42,165 bases of DNA from Helochares maculicollis. Its lineage: Eukaryota > Arthropoda > Insecta > Coleoptera > Hydrophilidae. The stretch spans positions 1 to 42,165 of the forward strand of contig JAWQRO010000348.1 in NCBI GenBank assembly GCA_033557835.1. Direction: 5' to 3'. This document shows positions 24,301-36,187 of the stretch, piece by piece. Position 1 is the first letter of the stretch, and the number at the start of each line of letters is the position of its first letter. Under the pieces are notes generated by a model. The model had not been told where the DNA came from. It did no database searches and worked only from the letters and a program-made list of their open reading frames with translations. Position numbers and translations under genes: made by a program.

Positions 24301-24720
24301 AGTTAAATTTTGCCAAATTTTCTGGGCATATAAACTTTAATTTAAAGCAAAAATTCAGACCACACATTTTTGTGTTCTTAGAAAAAATGTGAACTCGTTC
24401 AAGTGAAACTAAATTTTGGAGATCACAAAACCAATTCTCACGTTGCTGAAAGAAACACACATATAATCTGTTGCTTTGCTTTAGTCAATACTTTTCTTCA
24501 AAAATTTTAATATATCGAGACAGGTAAGTTGGTGTTATCAATTACACCTCAACTGCAATTACAGTTCTAAAACGCTTCAATAATTGATTAAGTGCTAACA
24601 AAGTCAGCTAAGACAGGGCTTAAAAATTGGAAGTTATAAATATTCCTTGAGGCAATTTTGATGATGCAATTTTGAGCTGATATGCACTAAAGTCACCACA
24701 TTAGTCAATGTCGCTATTTT
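21331..24720. other. Gene-free AT-rich DNA
   Basis: No credible exon, RNA or transposon is visible. Open frames at 22335-22565 (plus), 22747-22956 and 23701-23910 (minus) have no domain character and are AT-driven. Confidence 0.5.
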
Positions 24721-25340
24721 CTTCAACGGCAACTATGCTTGCATACGAGGCAAATTCCGAAGCAACACCCATCCGCAGTCACCCTACACACAACAAACAA
24801 TATCCTTCGAGAGCAGGAGAAGGATGAAAATTTCGTTAGCTCCATCTCATCGCATCGGTCTCCATTGACAATCAGTGCCCTTCTGTTAACGAAGATAGAG
24901 CCTCGGTGGCGGAAATTCCACAAGTCAATTGCTTTCTAGTAATTAACTAAGATCCATCAGTCAGTCAGAAGGATCAATAAGGACGATGATGGAGTGCAAT
25001 ATCGTTCTGTTCATCGAAGTTCACACGCACCGCCCCAGATTGGCTGCTATGAATAGCAATTGAAATCAATTATTCTGACTCTCCGAGTGCTGGGTACGGA
25101 GCTGGCAGGGCCCTCTTCAATCAGGCCTTTCCTCCTCCGGAGGAATGAAATTCCCAGGCGGGGTGATGATGCTTTAAATTACGACCTGCTACGTTTGTTT
25201 ACCACTTCTCCAAATTAGTTCGACTGCATCTGGTTTTTAAATGATGAAAACTCGATGCCCACTTGTCTATATCGACAACCGTGGCAATTTTATCTAAACG
25301 CACTCTGCCATCACCGCATGGCCAGAGTCCGAACGGCGAG
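24721..25340. promoter_or_regulatory. GC-richer island, possible enhancer
   Basis: Composition rises in GC over about 600 bases. A perfect 12-base palindrome, TCCTCCGGAGGA, lies at 25133-25144, inside a stretch also containing GGCAGGGCCC and CCCAGGCGGGG. Opposed frames of about 66 residues overlap at 24723-24939, which argues against either being real. Possible regulatory element, inferred only. Confidence 0.3.
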
Positions 25341-28300
25341 ATGTGGAAAACGGAGAGAAAATGAAACATTTATCAACATGTTTTTACGATTCTTGTTTCC
25401 CTTTTGTATGTATAATTATTTTCTAAAGCAACCTCAGGCCTTTTGTTGTTGTTTTCGTCGATTTTTTTAATTCGACGCTTAATTGTGTTTACTAAACATC
25501 GTTTTCCGGTTTTAATTGCGTTCCACCTTCCATCCTTTTCCCATCCGCTTCAATTTAACTTAAGTTTGCAATTTTCCTATATGGCTAATTTTCGAGTTTT
25601 TACGCGTTCGGTCTGCAGCCTGCGTTAGAGTACATGTTTGTTGCATTTGGAATTAGTTTTTCAAATGTAGCTGGTAAAATCGAATATTTTTATAAAGCAA
25701 AATATTCCAGGTGGTTCTACAAACCACCTTCGTTTTTATTTGCATACAAAAAAAAGAAATAGTGTCACTTCAATTATTCTCAACTTGACTCATTCCTTTT
25801 TACTGTTTCAGTGGTAGATCTTTTAAGAATGATTAGGCTGGACTGTGAGGTAAGGGAGGGCGGCTAAGAATTATGCAATAGGCCGCCCAAAATCTAAATG
25901 TGTATGGCAAAATTGCCACTTAAAATAGACCCTCGTCACGCACATATCCGAACGACATTGGTACGGCATTACAAGGTATTAAGGCTAATTTACAATCCTT
26001 TTTCGGATTATTTATATTTTTTTTGCGCCCCGACACAAAACATAATCCTTCAAAGCTTTCAGAGCGCTTTTGTGGGACTGCAAACTTTTAACAATTACAA
26101 ATGGAATAAATAAATAAATTTTACAACTGAGACTCGGTATACATAAAATATATTGGAATGGAAGGAGGCGATGCTATAAAGATGTGACAAAACTGTTTCC
26201 TAAGCTATATCCATCATAAACATATATACATACAAATACCGGAGTAATAAAATCCACAATATAAATATTGATTACGGGTGTTCAGGGAGAAGAGTGGGCC
26301 TGTGTGTACGTATATCGGCGGGATCCGAAAATATGCGAATTTTATTCAGGATTTATGAAAAACGGCGACTTGGAGATCGCATAATCTTTAAATGTACTAA
26401 ATCTCCATCGTTATTTTTCGGGATGGTCCTCTATTTTTCTTTTGGGACTCTGTTTCGTGAATAATAAACAAAACGCGTCCCGGAATCTGTAATGTTGGAA
26501 TGTTTTTACAATCCGGACACTTCATAAGGTTTTGGAATAATTGTACTACTTATGAAATAGACGATTGTAAAAAAGTGCTCGGTACCAACTGTTTTTGGAA
26601 ACTTTATGGTTTTAAATATATTTCGCTTTAAGCAATTATATTCGTTTATTTTCGTTCAAATCAGCTGTCTTGGAATTTGATGCCTTCTTCCGTATTTTAA
26701 GATCATTACTGAAATTTGAGCAAAGCAAGTTCATGAAATGTATTCAATTTTTTTCAAAATTCAATACTTGTATTTTAAAAAAGAAGTCTGTAAAGTAGTG
26801 AAATATCTCGTCTGGTTTTATAACTTACACAAAACTAAGAGTTGTGGGTAAATATACAATATTTAACATATTTCCGAATTTTTGAGATTTTATTTTAATC
26901 TAGCGCCTACTATATGGTCTTTGTAAATTAAAAAAATAGCAATTTTCGTATTTAAATCTTTTGACATTTTCGCATCTAGTAATTTTCTTTCTTAGGTGTA
27001 AACCATAGTTTAACTCGATAGCAGTTGTTTAACGATAATCTTACTTGAAAAAGTATCAAAAGAATTTCGGTAAATAGCAACTTATTTCATTGCTTCACCG
27101 AAAACTATCTGATAGCTATTGAATTTACTTTTTTCATGATCCCAATATAATTCCTTTACTATACAATGTATTTAATTTTTAAATGTAACATGCAAAGCTT
27201 ACTAGCTGGGCAAAGCAAAGTCGAATGTAAAAAAGAAGATAAATTTAATTCAATTTGGTATTTTGATACTAATTACTTAAACAAATCTCGTCGATATATT
27301 TAAAATTGTTTTGAAAATTGTTTAGATTTATTATTTATCCACAAATAAAATAGTTTTTTATAACAAAATGTAAAATGAATACTAGATTATTATTTATTTT
27401 AATCTCATCAAAGTTCACTATAGAATTTAAAACAATTATACATAAAAAAACATAAAACATCGGCTCCATTACTCAGGACTAAACTCATACTATTAACATT
27501 ATAAGACAGGTAATTTTACTGTAGATCTATTGTCATAACTGAAGTCTGGCATTTGCTATTATTAAATAATCAGAGATATTTTTTAATTTTATCAATTATG
27601 TACAGCTTTTGCTCGATATTGGACCTGATTATTCATTAATGATTTCTGTTTCAAAATTGCATTTTTTGTTACACTACATTTTTATTAAAATATCAATATT
27701 TCATTCAGCTAAAATTTTTAAGTATAAGTATTGATTTTTAGTGTTAGAAATGTACACTTCCGATGGTTCTGTATGTCTCAAAATTTGTAACAGATCTAGG
27801 ATTTTGCTATAAAAGCATGTACACACAGACATACACACAAACATGTCCAAAACAGTCAAAATTAAATCAGAGGAACTCAAAACGTTGAGATCCATCAAAA
27901 TCGAATTTTTATATTATTGCAAATGTTGTTCTATTTAATAAAATAACTACTTAATCAATGTAGACACTTTCATTAGGACCACACTAACAGCCGCCTTATG
28001 TTCTATAACTTTTTCATAATTTTCTGTTCTTCAAAGTTAGTATGTTTCATTAATCAAATTGTAAAAATCAAATGATATTTATATTAAATAAAATATATAT
28101 GCCATAATCAAACCCTAGTATGATCCACAAGAAAATTAAAAATGCATTTCATTTTTAGATTGAATACTTTTTATTGGTAGATATAGTTAAAATAGTTATT
28201 TTTTATTCATCTTTTTTATTCCCTATATTGTACGAACCGTGTGGATAGATTTTCAAAATGCAATTAGAATGCCCGAGAAAAAATAGTCAACAGCTTAAGT

Positions 28301-28400
28301 TACACCAAACAACATTAAACAAGCACTTTTTATGACTACAAATTACAAATTGAAACTCAATTCCAATTCTAACAAAAGTAACTACATTCGTTGATAACGT
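25341..28400. other. Mostly AT-rich non-coding DNA
   Basis: No gene is recognised. Two modestly GC-richer patches occur near 25855-26060 and 26280-26340. Open frames at 25443-25628, 25898-26113 and 27701-27898 show no family resemblance. Confidence 0.5.
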
Positions 28401-28980
28401 GAGAATCCTCTTCAGTGGGGTATAACCCCCTGGGCACGCTGTCTGATCGCAGCGTCACATCGCGCCGCAGTCGCTCCCAAACAAACAGCTTTTATATCCA
28501 CAGCTCCATCGCTAATTAAAATTGCTTCATTACCGGAAACAATAATGAAAAAGAACGAAGTGCTGAAGTGCGACCGATTTTATGTTGACGGGTTTTCTGT
28601 GTAAACCATGTATGAGTTTTCGTCGTGGAACGTGTGAGAATGCACAGATGTGGATAAAAGGTACGTCATGGGAGTTACAAATGCCCAGATAAAACCTATA
28701 TAGATAAGAGAGAGGAAATCCACATTCCGCTTTGTGTACGTATGTTTATTTTAAAAAGGTCCTCCAAGCTCCTGCTGCTGCCGACGGGGTTGATATCATC
28801 TCGCTCTCTATGCGATTAAAACCGGTGGAGGGAAATTTATATTATTTCGTCAGGAAGTGCACATCCATGAAGCAACAACGACTTCGGGCCGAGCGGAGAC
28901 ATATAATTTACCCCCGCGAGTATATGAGAATATTTTTGCAATTACATTCACACAAAAATACCTCCGGATTTCAAGAATAA
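28401..28980. promoter_or_regulatory. GC-richer island with hairpin, possible enhancer
   Basis: A GGGG-TATAA-CCCC hairpin lies at 28417-28429, followed by CpG-rich sequence (GATCGCAGCGTCACATCGCGCC) and a CTAATTAAAATTG homeodomain-type site near 28512. An 82-residue open frame at 28732-28980 (plus) begins with MCTYVYF and shows no domain. Its DNA has no clear promoter or splice signals, so I leave it as non-coding. Confidence 0.3.
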
Positions 28981-30300
28981 AAAAGATCGTGTCGCCGCCG
29001 TGTTGTGTAATTTTCGTTGCGTGAAAAATTTATTTACTTTCCTCCACCGCATCGCAACTCTCTTCGAACCGTTCCTATTTTCCCGTCATTGATTCAAAGC
29101 GACTTATTTATAGAAAATACGTAAATACTCCAAACATTATAATAAGGAAGACCTCGTTCCGTGCAAACAAATACGAATCAATAAGCGAATGAAAGTTACA
29201 ATTATTTCTGAATTTATAAGAAAATCGTCATCGATCCTGGAAATACGGCGTGCCTCCTTTTATCCATCGTATATATAGGAGAATATAATTCATCAGAGTT
29301 TTGTTTTATCGTTGGTCGTCTGAAGCGATCCTTTTCCTTCTCCTATTATTTGAGGAAATTGATATCCTAAAGCGTCCTTTCACTATCATTCAATGTTGTA
29401 CGCACCTCCTAAGCTTCGGCCCCAACACCACCATTCTTATATATCAATCCATCTTTGATCTATTTTTTATGGCTGTCATGTTAAACCCAATCACTGTCAA
29501 CGTTTGTCCAAGAAGTAGACTTATTCGTCAGTCTTCCCTTTCGTGCCATAACCATCACTTTTTGAGGTAAATATATCAATGGATAAATAGAAATGAACGT
29601 AGACCATATTTAGCTTTCTATATCTTAGTGTGAGTTTTTATCAGATATTCGAAATTTCAAACATTGATAGATGTACATTTGATTGTTCTTTAAATAAATA
29701 AAACAATTTACTTGATTGCCCAGTCTTGATACTATCGCTGTATGAAGAATTCAACAAGGCTTAAAAATTAAGTAGCACTAGTACAGCTTGCCAGCTAAAT
29801 TCCTTACACCCACGTAGTAAAATTTAAATTTATTGAGTCCCTGACAAAAGTATTGTGTATTTCCTTCTCTTACTAAAACTATGTATTCTGCTTGTTGCGT
29901 TACATTTTTTTACATTCCCATGGCTTCACCCATTAATTGCAACTTAATTGATTTGTTTTACTTTAGCATCCTAAACGCGATTGAGGAAACAAAACGTCCG
30001 GAGAAATTTTCTCACGCAGAATTAGAACCTCTGAAATTTGTTGAGCTTCGTCGGGTTCCCGCAAGAATTTAAATCTTTCAGGATTTCATAAAACCTTTAA
30101 TTCAATTAGGAGCACATTAAAAATTAAAGCGTTTTCCCCTACGGCGCGCCGCAGAGCAATTAGAGAATTAAAAGCTGTTATCCACATACAGATATAATTT
30201 TGTAATTGCAGTGACAGTGAATGATGAATGAACAAGAGAGCTTTCCGTGCTTTACTTGCGCTTTGAAACAGCTCTATAGCACAGCTCAGGCTGCAGCTCA
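28981..30300. other. Unassigned stretch with short open frames
   Basis: Frames at 29301-29570 and 29881-30072 (plus) and 30086-30301 (minus) have no recognisable domain. The last third of the 29881 frame (ILNAIEETKRPEKF onward, to about 30070) lies in GC-richer DNA and looks slightly more protein-like, but no splice context supports it. Confidence 0.4.
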
Positions 30301-30303
30301 ACC

Positions 30304-30370
30304 TATATATAAATAGTATACAGAGTATAAAGCGCGATACCGACCATTCTCTACTCCAACTTCAGCCCAC
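30304..30370 (+). promoter_or_regulatory. Weak candidate TATA promoter
   Basis: TATAAATA at 30308-30315 and TATAAA at 30326-30331 precede a C-rich stretch (CCACGCCACTCCACTGCCGC) that could be a leader. No initiator lies at ideal distance, and the first downstream ATG (30422) opens only a 28-codon frame. A transcription start here is possible but weakly supported. Confidence 0.2.
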
Positions 30371-30989
30371 GCCACTCCACTGCCGCTGCAACACTTTTTT
30401 TTATTTCCCCAATCAGTTAAAATGACAAGAATAATATACTCGGCGAAAGAAAATACAACTACGCGTTCTTGTAATTGCATTTCACCCTCATCATGTCCCA
30501 CCACCTGAAGCTAAACGTTAAATTAGAGATTACGGATCACAACATGTTTTATTGCAATTTCAACTCCTCGCTACTTTTGATCGATTTGGTTTCTTTTCTT
30601 TTTCGTTTTATTAGATTTGTAACGCTAGATGACGCAAATTATGTGATGTGGAGCTTGAAATTGTGGGAATAAATTGATAATTTATTTTCATTTTTTTTCA
30701 ACTAGTAAAACCTCATTTTAAAATGCAACAACAAATCCTATTAACTACCTGTATTTTCATAAGTACTATAGGTTTTGCATTTGACTACAATACGCTCGAA
30801 ATTGAAATCTTTTGACAAATGAGTGGTCGTTGACTGGGCAAAATAGAAGAGGTAGAGAAATCAGAAATTGTGCTTGCAGTACATCTTTTTAAATAGGAAT
30901 ACGAAGTGTGTGTGCAAAAACTTATGAAGTCTGAATATTAACAAAAATGAAAAACTTATTTCTATTCCAGATAATCTCTGTCCCGTAAA
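30371..30989. other. Unassigned stretch left of mariner copy 3
   Basis: No gene is recognised. The 65-residue frame at 30475-30672 has no domain. Confidence 0.5.
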
Positions 30990-30991
30990 TA

Positions 30992-32274
30992 TTAGGCGTT
31001 AGAATTAATTCGTAGCGTTTTTTAATAAAAAATAACTATCTATTTGAAATGAACATAAAAAATTACATTATTGAACATACTACCCATCGCTTGTCACTAC
31101 TTTTTCCCATTTTTCCAGTAACTGTCTAATACCCCGTCGAAAAAACTCTTCGTCCTTGGAGGATCCTTGAATCGATCCAATTTTGGCAATCTTCATAAGA
31201 TGTTAATTTTTCTCCTTATAAACCATAAGCCATTGATCGAAATAGGTGATAATCCGAAGGGGCAATATCTGGAGAATACGGCGGGTGGATTAAGACTTCC
31301 CATTTCAATGTTTCCTGGTATGTTTTCACTGGTTTCGCCACGTGAGGTCGAGCATTGTCATGCAGTAAAATAACTTTATTGTGCCTTTTGCTCCATTCCA
31401 GCCGTTTTTCCTTCAATGCACGACTCAAACGCATCAATTGTAACCGGTAGCGATCCGCAGTGATGGTTTCATTGAGTTTTAACAATTCATAATAAACCAC
31501 ATCTTGTTCATCCCACCAAATACAAAGGAGGAGCTTACATCCATGAATATTGCGTTTTGCCACTGTTGATGATGGTTGTCCGGGGTTAACCCATGATCTT
31601 CTGCGTTTCGGATTGTCGTAATATATCCATTTTTTATCGCCAGTGACAATACGATGTAGAAAACTTTCTTTTGTACCATGAAAGCAGTAGTTCACAGGTC
31701 ATAAAACGTCTTTCAATATGTCTCTCGGTTTTAATTCATATGGGACCCAATTTCCTTCCTTTTGGATCATTCCCAAAGCTTTAAGGCGTTTTTATACCGT
31801 GGATAAATCAACCTCCAAAGATGTAGACACCTTTTGAAGTGTTTGACATGAATTTTCTTCGAGTAAATCTTCCAATTCTTTATCTTCAAATTTTATTGGC
31901 TGTCCAGGTCGTTCCTTGTCGTCTAAATCAAAATCACCACTCTTAAAACGCGCAAACTAGTTCCGACACGTTTCATCAGCTAAAGCATGTTCACCGTAAA
32001 TTTCTACTAAAATGCGATGACTTTCTGCAGCACTTTTGTTCATATTAAAAAAATGTAATAAAACTTCCCCCAAAAACACTTTATTTGGTGTAAATTTCGA
32101 CATAATTAAATAGCTGCCATTTATTGTTATTAATAATTATAAATAAGATACGTCATAAAAACAGTACCTAATAACCGCTGTTTAACGATCAATTTGTTTC
32201 TGAAGGTAAACACAGAACACTGTAATAACCACGCCATATCTCATCAAACGCTACGAATTAATTCCAACACCTAA
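30992..32274 (-). mobile_element. mariner copy 3 (mauritiana-type), full length, inactive
   Basis: A complete 1283-base mariner of a second family is flanked by TA at 30990-30991 and 32275-32276. The inverted repeats begin TTAGGCGTTAGAATTAATTC on the left and, read inward on the right, TTAGGTGTTGGAATTAATTC. Over 29 bases the two arms differ at two positions. The transposase on the minus strand is the length expected for the family and is broken. Its right end lies just beside the 3' end of a Jockey-like remnant. Confidence 0.95.
31068..32103 (-). pseudogene. mauritiana-type mariner transposase, inactivated
   Basis: The start is ATG at 32103 (MSKFTPNK). The N-terminal DNA-binding part includes ETCRN-stop-FARFKSGDFD and FEDKELEDLL, which closely resemble the Mos1 transposase in order and wording. 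Defects are a TAG at 31957-31959 (probably from a Trp codon), a TAA at 31792-31794, a one-base frameshift near 31680, a TAA at 31216-31218 and a further shift and TAG before the natural stop at 31068-31070. The catalytic core from 31695 to 31216 is intact as one frame: VTGDKKW, LLHDNARPH and APSDYHLF, with 34 residues between the second and third aspartates. The total length matches the usual 345 residues. It cannot make a full transposase. Confidence 0.93.
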
Positions 32275-32299
32275 TAATATAACTTTTTAATGTTTGTAA

Positions 32300-33180
32300 G
32301 CCTGCTATTAGTCCTTACTATTATCAGATGAGTTGGAAAGGTTCCATAGGTGGTTCCATTTAGTGAGGAAACGCATCGGCTCTCTTGAGTCTTCAAATGG
32401 GGGTTTGATTGCAAGATTATATTAGATGGTGGTTTTGATGATGGTTGGGATCTATAAGTTCTTGTGGATTTCTTAATTGCAATCGTACCCTCTTGCTGTT
32501 TAAATAGCCCTTAGAATATTATTCCGAGATCGCTGAAGGCTCATAATGTTGAATTTGCTGATCGTCGGGTACAGTTGAGTCCCATATGTTTAATCATGGA
32601 ACAATATACCATTAGCTTGTTTAATAGAAATAATAAGGACTGTTTTTCGAGAAGCCAAAGCAGGATTATATATCTCAGGTTAATATCATTTCGCTTCTTT
32701 TTTTGTATGGCCTTTCTTTGTCATCTAATGGTCCACTGGAAATCCAAGGTACCTAATGCAGCTTGACAAAGGCAGCGTATTGTGCCTTAGATTGATCGGA
32801 GGAAAGGTTCTGCATTTTAAGGTAAATTTTATGTGCTGGTATATGGTACCATTATGCGTCACTTGATGAGCCAGGCATTAACGACATTGATCAGGGTTTG
32901 CAGTAGCCTATTCGTTTCTTCGATCTGGCTTCACAGAGTTTGATTTGAAATTTTCTGTCACTGAGATAAGTCTATCAGCAACTAGTATGTATGTGGAAGG
33001 TGCAAATAAGATTAAAACATTATTTAACTGTCTAATGTAATTCACCAATTCGCTTAGAACTTTTACACTCTAACAAAATAATCGTATCATCAATGACTAT
33101 CTACTGTTGACGTTCTATGAGGTAACAGAGGTTAAAATACTGCTTGTATCTAATACTATTAGTTCAGACGGGATATCTCT
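32300..33180 (-). mobile_element. Jockey-like non-LTR remnant (RT C-terminal part)
   Basis: Reading the minus strand across frames gives the characteristic C-terminal blocks of Jockey-clade retrotransposons: a RYLGFPVDH block near 32735-32765, then TYGTQLY near 32575-32600, then SKFNIMSLQRSRNNILRAI near 32505-32570, then EIHKNL and IPTI near 32455-32480. Stops and shifts are frequent, and the YADD catalytic box is not recognisable. Upstream (32780-33180) only faint similarity remains. It is an old, dead copy whose 3' end lies near the right end of mariner copy 3. Confidence 0.65.
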
Positions 33181-33234
33181 AGCATTAATAGCATTTTTTG
33201 CCAGTTACTATTCTATATATTTGTCACATAATTA

Positions 33235-33720
33235 ATTATTGGATTTCAAACTCTGTTTCCCCAACTGTTGGAAGGAGTCAGTCGTCATTCTTCTTCCCAA
33301 GAATTCAAACACACTCTGTGATCTTATTCCAGTCTGCCTTTCGTCTATTCCTAAAAAATACTTTAAAAATGTTTATATTGTCACCATTCAAAAAACATTT
33401 AAGTAAGAATAACATAATATCAGAACATATTTCAGGAAGGAATATGAAGCTGCTACCGCGCTGGCATCATAATTAACCATTTCGTTAAAGGTAATGATGG
33501 GGATAAGCTCACGTCACTGACTCTTGTAGATTATTTGAAAGCTTTCGATACCTTATATCTCAAACTGCTGTTAGATATATTACACTACGCACGCCTGGAG
33601 GAGGAAACGATGTAGGTCTTTGAGGGCCTTTTGGTGGGTAGAAAACAAAGAGTGAGGATCAATAATCTAATTTCAGAGGCGTTAAATATTATTTCGGAGC
33701 CGTTTCTTGCGCGATTAAGC
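33235..33720 (+). mobile_element. Non-LTR reverse transcriptase fragment, plus strand
   Basis: Two frames joined by a shift near 33450-33475 give, in order, FKKHLSKNNIISEHISG (the block before the QSGFR motif of RT), an ATAL-like stretch, and VKGNDGDKLTSLTLVDYLKAFDT, written here as consecutive blocks, the palm-A region with its catalytic Asp (KAFDT at 33538-33552). RKQRVRINN follows. A TAG interrupts at 33613-33615. The fragment stops before the YADD region. It is in the opposite orientation to the neighbouring Jockey-like remnant, so the two are separate insertions or products of an inversion. Confidence 0.7.
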
Positions 33721-34836
33721 CGATGACGTTTATTAATTTAGGAAAGGGCCAAAACAAGGATCATGCGTGACTAGCTGACATGTGGTTCTATTATTTTGAC
33801 GGCGGCTGCTCTCGTGCTTCTGTTTTAAATTGTGTAAATAGGAAGGGAAGGGAACAATAATTTCTTTTAATATTATTATTATTATATGCTCGTAAACTGT
33901 GCGCAATTAAAATTTATTATAGTTTTGCCATATATGCGGAAAATTTTCGCTATGCCAGTTCATAACAGCTTTATACGCTTTTAACACAATATTCTTTAAA
34001 TTGCATGTTTTAAGCGAAAAATAAATTTTAGGCATTCGACGACTGTTAGTGAACTAGTATTAGCAATGTAGCTTTTTATGTTGGCAGTTGGTTTAAGAAA
34101 CTTTAAAATTATCATACGAGTGCAGCAAAAGAGCCAGACTATCACATACTATTGATAAAGTAGCTAATAGCTTGCAAATTAGTCTCTACTAATGAAATCA
34201 TCCACAAAAGATAGATAAAGTATGTGCAACGTGGATCGTAAAACCATATTGCAGATAATAGTTGACTTACTCTTGAACACTTTTTCGCTTATTAGCTAAG
34301 TTCATTATAAAATACAAATAAATTAAACTTTGAAAATTCAAAACTAGAACTAGTATCTGTCTGTGGATATCGTGGATTCTGGCATATGTCTATTAAATAT
34401 AATGAGCACCATTAGTCAAAATAATATATATGCAATTCTAATGGCATATCTATCTAACTTACTCTTATAAATATGAACGATAAAATGCAATGAATGCTAC
34501 CATATAGATTCAATGCGTCTTTAAATGTTGCTCAGGCTTGTAAGAAAATCTTAATTGTTCATGGATATTATAAAAAAACTATGAGAGACTTAACTACCGC
34601 CGATCAAGGGAAGCACGAGTTAGATAGACTTTATCTTCAAGTAGACGTAATTGTTTTGTTATTACTTTGAAGTCTTCATGGTAATATAAGCATTGATATG
34701 ACATTGATATTAATAAGTTTAAATAAACATTTGCTGAATTGTCTGTAATCATTCACAAACTTATAAATAAAAATTGTCGAATAGCCAAACTGGAGAAAAC
34801 CAAGACAAAGTCTAATAATTTGAATATCTTTTCCAG
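33721..34836. other. AT-rich sequence ending at a splice acceptor
   Basis: A short ATT microsatellite lies near 33870-33885. The last part is intron-like: a branch-point-type CTAAT at 34812-34816 and a pyrimidine stretch ending TTTTCCAG at 34836, 20 bases further on. No exon is seen inside. Confidence 0.55.
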
Positions 34837-34845
34837 GTTCCAGAA

Positions 34846-35643
34846 ATGGCTAGGATACATTTCCTCACAATCACCCTCCTTCTAGTCTCTTCATCGCTAT
34901 CGGAACGCTCCAGCACCGGCCCCTCTAGAAGAGATAAAGAAAAACTGAAATTCAAAATGACCAGCAGGAATCCCTGCAACATAGAAGAGAGGGACGCCCC
35001 TATCCACTGCTACTGCAGTCCAAACGGGACGCCCTCCAATGCTACCGCAGCGGACTGCTGGATTTTCGCCAACGACGTCACGGGAGAGTTCAAATATTGG
35101 GGCTACTTCAACAACCAGCCTTTTATACAAGAAATGAAAATCCACGTGCGTCCAAATGCCAGGCTAGCGACGATCCCCACAAAAGCTCTGACGGTCCTGA
35201 AAGATCTTCGGACGTTCTCCGTGACCTATGGAAACGTGGAGAAGATCCACTCTTTCGCCTTCGCAAACTCAACCCAATTGACTGAATTAAAATTAAGTAA
35301 AAATCAAATAATATCCTTGGAAGAGTGCGCTTTTGCGCACCTCCCCAACTTGACTGAAATTATCCTGGATGAAAATCGGATATCTGAATTAAATAGAAAC
35401 GTCTTTGTAGAGGTGCCAAGTTTGCACAGGCTCTATATCACGCAAAATAATTTAAGTTTCATAGAAGAAGGAGCGTTCAAATATATGGCCAGTCTTATAG
35501 AGCTGGAGCTTCAGCAGAACTACTTAACGACCTTGACGAAAGAAACTTTCATCGGGCTGAGTGGCTTGAAAAAGCTCGATCTGGGGAACAACAAAATCAA
35601 TTTTTTGGGAGACCTCACTTTTGCGGAGCTTTGGGAGCTTGAG
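34846..35643 (+). CDS. Leucine-rich repeat cell-surface protein, first coding exon (connectin-like)
   Basis: The exon runs from the acceptor at 34836/34837 to a strong donor (GAG|GTAAGT) at 35643/35644 and codes for 266 residues, ending in phase 0. Residues 1 to about 19 form a signal peptide (MARIHFLTITLLLVSSSLS). Cysteines at 44, 55, 57 and 71 make an N-terminal cap-like module with a CYC motif and a DCW motif. From residue 119 come LRRs of the extracellular type. Their leading leucines lie exactly 24 residues apart (145, 169, 193, 217, 241, 265), with LxLxxNxI cores. N-glycosylation sequons occur at 65, 141, 168 and 202. The product would be secreted or membrane-anchored and probably acts in cell adhesion or recognition. 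The CYC/ADCW cap resembles insect connectin as I remember it; other insect LRR families are possible. If the donor is skipped the frame ends 18 codons later at 35700. Downstream exons were not found. Intronic sequence, or a 5' untranslated exon, precedes it. Confidence 0.88.
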
Positions 35644-36167
35644 GTAAGTTTTATACTTTTAATGCAAAGCTTACTATGCGGGATCATCCCACGCAGTTAA
35701 AAGCCTAAAACCACTGCGAAGTTGCAAGTAAACAGCCCTGTGCCGAAAACATGCGCTAGAGAACATCACCTGGCGTCGCGGTGCCAAGCATTGCGTCGAG
35801 TTTCTTTCTTGACTCGCTAATATTTCGTTTCTAGAGTCTAACATCACTTTTCGTGTCAAAGGATTTAGCATTCACGGCTGTCGTTCTCACTCCAGCTCTT
35901 CACCTGTGCGACATCTGTGAGGTGGCAACCCCTACTAAAGTTTACAGACTGTCTTTTAAATGTTTAAGTTATCCAAGACAGTAGGAGAGCAAAGTGTGCG
36001 ATGGTAGATATATTGCTCCTTCGTAGTAAATTTTGATTGCAAAGTCTGTGAGTGTAATAACCGCTTCTATACAATATTATATCATCTAAATTAACCTTAC
36101 GGTACCATTTTTTAATCTCAATATTAAGCTAGTCTTGCGTACATGAGAAACTTTTTATATTTCAGGA

Positions 36168-36187
36168 GCGTAAAAGGCGTTTTACGC
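36168..36187. repeat. Perfect short hairpin, GCGTAAAA/TTTTACGC
   Basis: Arms GCGTAAAA and TTTTACGC pair over eight bases around a GGCG loop. A further GCGTTTTA follows at 36189-36196, so the same octamer core appears three times in 30 bases. Function unknown. Confidence 0.8.

Noticed and set aside
24723..24939. Two opposed 66-residue frames
   Set aside because: They are mirror frames on opposite strands with no recognisable protein features.
28732..28980. 82-residue plus-strand frame
   Set aside because: No domain, no promoter at proper spacing and no donor or acceptor; probably chance in a GC-richer island.
34897..35145. 82-residue minus-strand frame over the LRR exon
   Set aside because: Antisense shadow of the strongly supported LRR coding sequence.
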